Positions 1-3,713 of a stretch of DNA of 5,589 nucleotides are shown in pieces. Under the pieces are notes generated by a model. The model made no database searches, had not been told where the DNA came from, and saw nothing but the letters and a program-made list of their open reading frames with translations. The translations under genes and the position numbers were made by a program. How positions within the stretch are numbered: position 1 is the stretch's first letter; each line of letters starts with the position of its first letter. The DNA comes from DATDOO01 sp035293245 (lineage in GTDB: Bacteria > Pseudomonadota > Gammaproteobacteria > Methylococcales > Methylococcaceae): assembly GCA_035293245.1 (NCBI GenBank), contig DATDOO010000009.1:1-5589 (forward strand). Direction: 5' to 3'.

Positions 1-1221
1 TCACCTGCTATGGAACAGGCGCTTGCACCCCTGAAGCGACTGGCGGCACAAGCGGCGGAGGCGCACGCCGCCGCGCTGACGGATTACAAGCTGGCCGTGA
101 AGCTGGCGGGACTCAAATCCGAGGCGGCGGAAAAGGAAGCGCGAAAATCCGTAGGCAAGGCGAGCGATGCGGAACTCTTGCACCTGCTGGACGGCGACGA
201 ACCCGAACCGCCGACCCTCAAGCGTTACATCGCCGGCAACACCACGGCGGAAGCCTTCGGCGAGTTGCACCGGCAAAACCCGAACGGCCTGCTGGCGTAC
301 CGTGACGAATTGGTGTCCCTGCTGAAAAGCCTGGATCGGGAAGACAACGCCGAAGCGCGGGGTTTCTATCTCACCGGCTGGAACGGGGACAGCCCGTACA
401 CCTTTGATCGAATCGTGCGCGGTTTCAACCTGCACATTCCCGCCGTTTGCCTGTCCCTGCTGGGTTCGACGCAACCGGGCCGGATTGCGGAATACATCCG
501 GGCGGCGGTGCGCGGCGGCGCGGCGGATGATGGGCTGATCCAGCGTTTCGGCCTGCTGGTATGGCCGGACAACGGCGGCGACTGGCGGGACGTTGACCGC
601 TGGCCGGACAGCGAAGCCAAGAAGAAAGCCTTCCAGGTGTTCGACGATCTGGACAAGCTTGATCCGGTCAGCACCGGCGCGGTTCAGGACAAGGACAGCA
701 GCGGCGAGCCGGACGGACTGCCTTATCTGCGATTCGACACGGGCGGGCTGGGGCTGTTTCAGGAATGGCGGGCTGATCTGGAAAAGCGCTTGCGCGGCAG
801 TGAACTGCACCCAGCAATGGAGTCCCACCTTGCGAAATACCGCAAATTGGTTCCGGGACTGGCGTTGATCCTGCACCTTGCCAACAACGGAACCGGGCCA
901 GTGATGGAACGGGCGACGCTGCAAGCCCTGGGCTGGGGGGAATATCTCGAAACGCATGCCCTGCGGGCCTATGCCAGCGTAGCCATGCCGGAAGTTGCAG
1001 CGGCCAAGGCAATCATTCACCGGCTACGCAAGGGCGATCTGGCGCGGACGTTCTCAAGCCGTGACGTGTGGCGGCCTGGCTGGGCGCTGTTGTCGGATCG
1101 TGAACAAGTCGCCGATGCCCTGCGTCTGCTGGTGGAACTGGACTGGCTGGCGGTATCCAAGCGTGAAACGGAAGGACGCACGGCGACCGTGTACGAAGCC
1201 AATCCGACGGGGCTGCAATGA
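1..1221 (+). CDS. DUF3987 (YfjI-like) ATPase-like protein, 5'-truncated by the window edge
   Basis: The frame is open to the first base (Ser-Pro-Ala precede the Met at 10), so the true start lies upstream and that Met is probably internal. From memory of the family, the window seems to begin just after the Lys of the Walker A loop (pattern ...KSPA followed by EALxPLKRLE-like), so the P-loop itself is not visible. Counting from Met10: a coiled, charged helix (1-60), a Walker B-like LLAYRDEL (94-101), the family block FYLTGWNGDSPYTFDRIVRG (119-138), SLLGSTQPG (149-157) and DDGLIQRFGLLVWPD (173-187) with a candidate arginine finger R179. The last ~70 residues (SSRDVWRPGW..., ending in YEANP) resemble the winged-helix tail of these proteins. 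Family members occur in phages, plasmids and islands, often beside primase functions; the exact biochemical role is not established. The stop overlaps the next start as ATGA, so the two genes are probably translationally coupled. Confidence 0.88.
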   Translation, partial: SPAMEQALAPLKRLAAQAAEAHAAALTDYKLAVKLAGLKSEAAEKEARKSVGKASDAELLHLLDGDEPEPPTLKRYIAGNTTAEAFGELHRQNPNGLLAYRDELVSLLKSLDREDNAEARGFYLTGWNGDSPYTFDRIVRGFNLHIPAVCLSLLGSTQPGRIAEYIRAAVRGGAADDGLIQRFGLLVWPDNGGDWRDVDRWPDSEAKKKAFQVFDDLDKLDPVSTGAVQDKDSSGEPDGLPYLRFDTGGLGLFQEWRADLEKRLRGSELHPAMESHLAKYRKLVPGLALILHLANNGTGPVMERATLQALGWGEYLETHALRAYASVAMPEVAAAKAIIHRLRKGDLARTFSSRDVWRPGWALLSDREQVADALRLLVELDWLAVSKRETEGRTATVYEANPTGLQ

Positions 1222-1841
1222 TCGGCGGCTACCTGGAGCGCTTGAAGGCGGAATCTGGGAAACGTGCAATAGGGGAACTGTCAAAACCGCCAAAAGCCCC
1301 CGCTGATTTTCCAGAAACACGCAGCCAAGGCACTGCCAAAACTGCCATAAGCCCTTTTGACAGTTTTGGCAGTAGCCATGTTGTTCGTTTTCAGAAAATC
1401 GAGCCTTCCGAACCGGCGGAAACAAAACCGACGCTGGAACCTTCCCGGCGTCTTCCGACTGGGCAGGAAGCGGCGGAACTCAAGGCACTAATCCGGGCCT
1501 GCGGGGAGCCTTACGGATTCAGCGAAGCCGACTATGCCGAAGCCTGGGCGCGGGCGGTGGCGGACGTGGACGCGGCGCTAACCAGCTATCGCCACATGGC
1601 GAAGGTTGAGCGGGTGGACGTGGCGGAGCTATTGGCTGTTCCTAGGCCGGATGACGACCGGCGGCGCTGCCTAAACTGCGCGAACTTGCAGCCGGGGGAG
1701 GTTTGCGCCAGGGCGAAGCGGGGGACGACGTTCGATCCGTTTGCTCCTGTACGGTATCCCATGGCGGAACTGCCCCGGCGCTGCGATGGGTACGCGGCGA
1801 AGCTGAGGCCGGTTCAACATGGGGGCGCGACGCGAAACTGA
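1218..1841 (+). CDS. Small island protein with C-terminal four-cysteine domain, coupled to the DUF3987 gene
   Basis: A 207-residue protein that I cannot name. It starts at the ATG of an ATGA overlap with the upstream stop, with a GGGG stretch at 1209-1212 as a possible ribosome site, so co-translation is likely. Residues 1-75 are low-complexity and rich in Pro, Lys, Ser and Thr; they include TAKTAISPFDSFGSS (39-53), which is encoded by a DNA hairpin (see separate entry). Residues 80-140 look helical. The C-terminal part carries Cys151, Cys154, Cys163 and Cys189 (CLNC...C...RRCDGY), a C-x2-C-x8-C-x25-C spacing that suggests a small metal-binding fold. The ending PRRCDGY resembles a recurrent tail of hypothetical proteins in proteobacterial islands (recalled, not searched). 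The role is unknown; a partner of the DUF3987 protein is an inference from gene order only. Confidence 0.82.
   Translation: MIGGYLERLKAESGKRAIGELSKPPKAPADFPETRSQGTAKTAISPFDSFGSSHVVRFQKIEPSEPAETKPTLEPSRRLPTGQEAAELKALIRACGEPYGFSEADYAEAWARAVADVDAALTSYRHMAKVERVDVAELLAVPRPDDDRRRCLNCANLQPGEVCARAKRGTTFDPFAPVRYPMAELPRRCDGYAAKLRPVQHGGATRN
1278..1373. repeat. Six 9-bp units (CYGYCAWAA) as two direct pairs and one inverted pair, forming a long hairpin
   Basis: Units lie at 1278-1286, 1287-1295, 1333-1341 and 1342-1350 (direct) and at 1355-1363 and 1364-1372 (inverted). The 22-bp blocks 1278-1299 and 1333-1354 match at 19 of 22 positions. Bases 1332-1350 can pair with 1355-1373 at 17 of 19 positions around a 4-base GCCC loop; the outer 13 bp (1332-1344 with 1361-1373) are perfect. 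The array lies wholly inside the coding sequence of the 1218-1841 gene. The two direct blocks are read in different codon phases (LSKPPKAP versus TAKTAISP), so the conservation is at DNA or RNA level rather than protein level. No T-tract follows the stem, so it is not a simple intrinsic terminator. Confidence 0.9.
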
Positions 1842-2009
1842 CCATCACGATGACCCTGTAAGGGCCAGCAGGCGGCGGGAGCACTCGTAACCGGCCTTGA
1901 ACGACTGAGCGATGAAAGCCTGTGGAACCTGCCCGCGTTAACATCGAGCAGGCACATCGGGGTCATCGCCGGAGGCTAATCGGGCGGACCTCCCGACTGA
2001 GGGATCAGC
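1842..2009. other. Intergenic stretch without a convincing gene
   Basis: These 168 bases lie between two convergent genes. They contain only short open stretches: a 23-codon frame from the ATG at 1819 to 1890 overlapping the upstream gene, and a start-less 42-codon stretch ending at 1979. A weak hairpin (TCGGG at 1980-1984 with CCCGA at 1992-1996) lacks a T-tract on either strand. It may hold termination signals for the two convergent transcripts, but nothing is clear. Confidence 0.5.
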
Positions 2010-2249
2010 CTAACGCTGTTCGCGCCACGTCCTGGCGATGCACAACTCCCGCTCCGTCCTGTCCTTGATCTCGGAACACAGATAGGCGCTGTTTCTCACC
2101 TCCGCGAAACAGGCCGCGCGCCTGTCTGGATTCTGTATCCCGTAGCATGGCTGGGTGTTGCTGCGGCGGATGGCTTCCGCCTGCAGTTCGACATCCCCGG
2201 CTTCCGCGGCGCCAGCGAGCAACATCCCCAAGACAATGGCTGATTTCAT
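2010..2249 (-). CDS. Small exported protein with two C-x11-C repeats
   Basis: A 79-residue protein of unknown function. I chose the ATG at 2249 because it gives a clear signal peptide (MKSAIVLGMLLAGAAEA, probable cleavage after AEA at residue 17) and has AAGGGA at 2259-2264 about nine bases upstream. The open frame extends back to 2357, but those extra residues look non-coding and contain the promoter. The mature part has two tandem units, CYGIQNPDRRAAC and CSEIKDRTERELC. Each is a C-x11-C with a shared pattern (Ile at +3, Arg-rich middle, then Ala two residues after the second Cys). The four cysteines could form two disulfides in the periplasm. Similar short Cys-repeat periplasmic proteins occur on proteobacterial chromosomes and mobile elements (recalled). 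The gene is transcribed alone, convergent with the gene ending at 1841 and divergent from the one starting at 2385. Confidence 0.75.
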   Translation of the reverse strand: MKSAIVLGMLLAGAAEAGDVELQAEAIRRSNTQPCYGIQNPDRRAACFAEVRNSAYLCSEIKDRTERELCIARTWREQR

Positions 2250-2289
2250 CTTCTCGCATCCCTTCTTTTGGTGGGGTCGTGATCGGAGA

Positions 2290-2318
2290 ATTATCGGCAA
2301 CAAAACCAATGCTGGAAA
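2290..2318 (-). promoter_or_regulatory. Candidate sigma70 promoter for the small exported protein
   Basis: Read on the minus strand, TTTCCA (2318-2313, four of six to the -35 consensus) and GATAAT (2295-2290, five of six to the -10) are separated by exactly 17 bases. Transcription would start near 2283, giving a leader of about 34 bases before the ATG at 2249. Position and spacing fit well; the -35 is only moderate. Confidence 0.5.
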
Positions 2319-2384
2319 TCCTCTCCTATCCGAATTTGATCCCGCACCCACCAGCACTCAGTACCCTCAGCGAGAGTGGCCACG

Positions 2385-3026
2385 ATGAAACCCTCCAAAA
2401 CGAAAGCCAGGAAATCCCCTTCGAGTTCAGCCGCGGACGGTGAAGAAAGCGAGGCTGAGCGCAAGCGCAACATCGCGCGGATCGCGACTTCTCCGGAATT
2501 CGCCGCTTTTCGTGTGCTGCAGATAGCTAGTGCGAGCCTGGGAAGCGACAAACCCATTGACGTCGTCGAATTAATTGAGACGCTGAGGGATCAAGCTGCC
2601 ACAGTGAGGGGCGGTGACCTCACTCGCGTCGAGGCCATGCTGCTGAACCAGGCGACGGCGTTGCAAACCGTTTTTGTCGGCCTGACGGAGCGGGCATTCT
2701 CCGCGCTCGAACTGAAAAACCTTGAGACGTTCATGCGCCTGGCGTTGAAAGCCCAAAGCCAGTGCCGGGCGACTTTGGAGACGCTCGCGACCGTCAAGAA
2801 TCCGCCCCTGGTAATTGCGAAGCAGGCCAACATCGCCCACCAGCAACAGGTCAACAATAACAGCGTGACCGAACCCTCGCACGCGCGGGAAATGAAAACC
2901 GCGCCAAACGAACTATTGGAGCGTCAACATGGCGAACGGCTGGACTTTCGAACGACGGCAGCGGCAGGCGGCGTTGATTCGCCGCTGGAAGCCGTGGGAA
3001 AAATCGACGGGGCCGAGAACGGCTGA
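2385..3026 (+). CDS. Conserved hypothetical protein, first of an overlapping pair
   Basis: A 213-residue protein from the ATG at 2385. A GTG at 2376 would add three residues, but CGAGAG (2371-2376) sits eight bases before the ATG and serves it better as a ribosome site. The N-terminus (1-30) is basic, Ser-rich and then acidic. Residues 35-135 look helical (SPEFAAFRVLQIASA, then LNQATALQTVFVGLTERA and LETFMRLALKAQSQCRATLE). A distinctive motif NPPLVIAKQANIAHQQQVNN lies at 139-158, followed by a polar tail. I recall this motif from uncharacterised proteobacterial proteins, usually followed by a gene like the next one. There is no signal peptide or membrane segment, so it is probably cytoplasmic. 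The last 32 codons are shared out of frame with the 2929 gene. The function is unknown; a phage or island origin is an inference. Confidence 0.8.
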   Translation: MKPSKTKARKSPSSSAADGEESEAERKRNIARIATSPEFAAFRVLQIASASLGSDKPIDVVELIETLRDQAATVRGGDLTRVEAMLLNQATALQTVFVGLTERAFSALELKNLETFMRLALKAQSQCRATLETLATVKNPPLVIAKQANIAHQQQVNNNSVTEPSHAREMKTAPNELLERQHGERLDFRTTAAAGGVDSPLEAVGKIDGAENG

Positions 3027-3138
3027 GGGCAAATCCACCTCATCCGGCAATGCTTTCAAGGGCGGCCACCGGACCATATTGCGCGAACTGGCACGCGCGC
3101 TGAAGGAGCAGCGGGAAGCATTGCGTCGCCTGGCGTGA
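2929..3138 (+). CDS. Small basic conserved hypothetical protein overlapping the previous gene
   Basis: A 69-residue, strongly basic protein. The ATG at 2929 has TTGGAG ending at 2921, seven bases upstream, so the start is well supported even though it lies inside the preceding gene. Visible parts are an aromatic and basic N-terminus (NGWTFERRQRQAALIRRW, 3-20), KPWEKSTGPRTAEGKSTSSG (21-40) running into NAFKGG, and a C-terminal amphipathic helix (LRELARALKEQREALRRL). The STGPRTxEGKxxSSxNAxxGG signature is one I recognise from many short proteobacterial and phage-related hypothetical proteins; it is not tied to a known activity. The charge suggests nucleic-acid binding, which is inference. The first 98 bases are read in another frame as the end of the 2385 gene, implying translational coupling. 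Confidence 0.78.
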   Translation: MANGWTFERRQRQAALIRRWKPWEKSTGPRTAEGKSTSSGNAFKGGHRTILRELARALKEQREALRRLA

Positions 3139-3179
3139 CGCGAAGGGAATCACGACGGCTCGACCCGTGGCACTTTACT

Positions 3180-3192
3180 TCCGGCGCCCGGA
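3180..3192. terminator. Weak hairpin between convergent genes
   Basis: TCCGG (3180-3184) pairs with CCGGA (3188-3192) around a 3-base loop, followed on the plus strand by TTTAT. It sits 42 bases past the stop at 3138 and directly after the end of the convergent regulator gene. The stem is short and the T-tract poor, so this is only a tentative bidirectional terminator. Confidence 0.2.
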
Positions 3193-3193
3193 T

Positions 3194-3577
3194 TTATGGG
3201 CTATGGACAAGAGAGTTCTTCTCGATGCGGCTCAGAGTTCGGATCAGTTCCAGGGCGATCCGTTGATTCGTCGGCGACAGGTCGCGGAAACGCTGCCGCA
3301 CCTCCAGCGCCTCCGAGGAAAAGTTCGCATCGGTAATGTCACTCAGTTCCTTCGGTGGTTTCGCAGTCGCGTCATCGCCTTCTGCGCTGGCGAAGATGGA
3401 GGACACGCGGGTTCCCAGCGCTTCGGCCAGCCGCTCCAATAGCCGAATCGAAGGCTGGCGCGTGCCTTTCTCAATCCGCGACAGATTGCCCGGATCAACG
3501 CCCGCTTCGAACGCCGTCGCTTCCAGCGTCAGCCCCTTTTCTCTCCGCAACGCGTAAAGCACTGGCCCGATGTTCAT
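3194..3577 (-). CDS. XRE-family transcriptional regulator (HTH_3)
   Basis: A 127-residue DNA-binding protein from the ATG at 3577. The frame is open back to 3748, but those codons run through the operator palindromes and the next gene's ribosome site, and homologous folds begin near MNIGPVLYALRREKGLTL. Residues 4-60 form a lambda-repressor-like five-helix domain; the helix-turn-helix is TLEATAFEAGVDPGNLSRIE (18-37), followed by the typical KGxRQPSIRLLERLAEALG. A short linker leads to a C-terminal helix (LEVRQRFRDLSPTNQRIALE, 91-110) like those that help dimerise phage-type repressors. No Shine-Dalgarno sequence precedes the ATG, so low or leaderless translation is possible. It is divergent from the methyltransferase gene, with palindromes in the shared gap. 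Autoregulation and control of that gene are inferred, as for control proteins of restriction-modification systems. Confidence 0.88.
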   Translation of the reverse strand: MNIGPVLYALRREKGLTLEATAFEAGVDPGNLSRIEKGTRQPSIRLLERLAEALGTRVSSIFASAEGDDATAKPPKELSDITDANFSSEALEVRQRFRDLSPTNQRIALELIRTLSRIEKNSLVHSP

Positions 3578-3595
3578 GGGCGGATTGTCGGCAGC

Positions 3596-3616
3596 GCTTT
3601 GCCTGCCTGGCAAAGC
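3596..3616. promoter_or_regulatory. Inverted repeat 1 (operator candidate)
   Basis: GCTTTGCC (3596-3603) and GGCAAAGC (3609-3616) are perfect 8-base arms around TGCCT. The site lies 19 bases upstream of the regulator's start codon, in its leader or promoter. It shares the TTGCC/GGCAA half-site with the two elements to its right but with opposite orientation of the arms. It could also form an RNA hairpin in the regulator's leader. Confidence 0.55.
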
Positions 3617-3622
3617 CGCAGG

Positions 3623-3646
3623 GGCAAGATTGCTTCTTATCTTGCC
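3623..3646. promoter_or_regulatory. Inverted repeat 2 (operator candidate)
   Basis: GGCAAGAT (3623-3630) and ATCTTGCC (3639-3646) are perfect 8-base arms with an 8-base centre. The right arm overlaps the candidate -35 of the methyltransferase promoter. Length and end sequences match inverted repeat 3. Confidence 0.65.
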
Positions 3647-3670
3647 ATTGGGGCAAACTCTCGTTTCAAT
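3642..3670 (+). promoter_or_regulatory. Candidate sigma70 promoter for the methyltransferase gene
   Basis: TTGCCA (3642-3647, five of six to consensus) and TTCAAT (3665-3670, four of six) have a 17-base spacer. Transcription would begin near 3677, leaving a leader of about 37 bases with a strong ribosome site. Both promoter elements lie within inverted repeats 2 and 3, so binding there would be expected to block RNA polymerase. Confidence 0.5.
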
Positions 3671-3675
3671 TTGCC
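3652..3675. promoter_or_regulatory. Inverted repeat 3 (operator candidate)
   Basis: GGCAAA (3652-3657) and TTTGCC (3670-3675) are perfect 6-base arms with a 12-base centre, 24 bp overall. The 26-bp stretches 3621-3646 and 3650-3675 match at 17 of 26 positions, with identity concentrated at both ends, so repeats 2 and 3 are copies of one site 29 bp apart. It covers the spacer and -10 of the candidate promoter. Confidence 0.6.
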
Positions 3676-3697
3676 AACTCAGCATCCTGCCCGCCTT

Positions 3698-3707
3698 AAG
3701 GAAAAGG
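3698..3707 (+). promoter_or_regulatory. Ribosome binding site of the methyltransferase gene
   Basis: AAGGAAAAGG ends six bases before the ATG at 3714. It is the strongest Shine-Dalgarno-like sequence seen in the window and fixes the start of the large open frame. Confidence 0.7.
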
Positions 3708-3713
3708 TCCGCC

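Noticed and set aside
1..1020. 339-codon open frame on the minus strand
   Set aside because: It is the antisense shadow of the DUF3987 gene, whose plus-strand protein shows family motifs along its whole length; the minus product is low in recognisable structure.
1819..1890. 23-codon frame starting inside the end of the Cys-domain gene
   Set aside because: Very short, biased composition, and no strong ribosome site at proper spacing; not supportable as a gene.
1980..1996. Hairpin TCGGG/CCCGA as a terminator
   Set aside because: Only five base pairs and no T-tract on either strand.
2336..2364. TTGATC as the -35 of a promoter for the 2385 gene
   Set aside because: The -10 at the right distance (CAGTAC) matches consensus at only two of six positions.
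3623..3675. CRISPR-like repeats
   Set aside because: Only two imperfect copies, each internally palindromic and placed on a promoter; they fit operators rather than an array.
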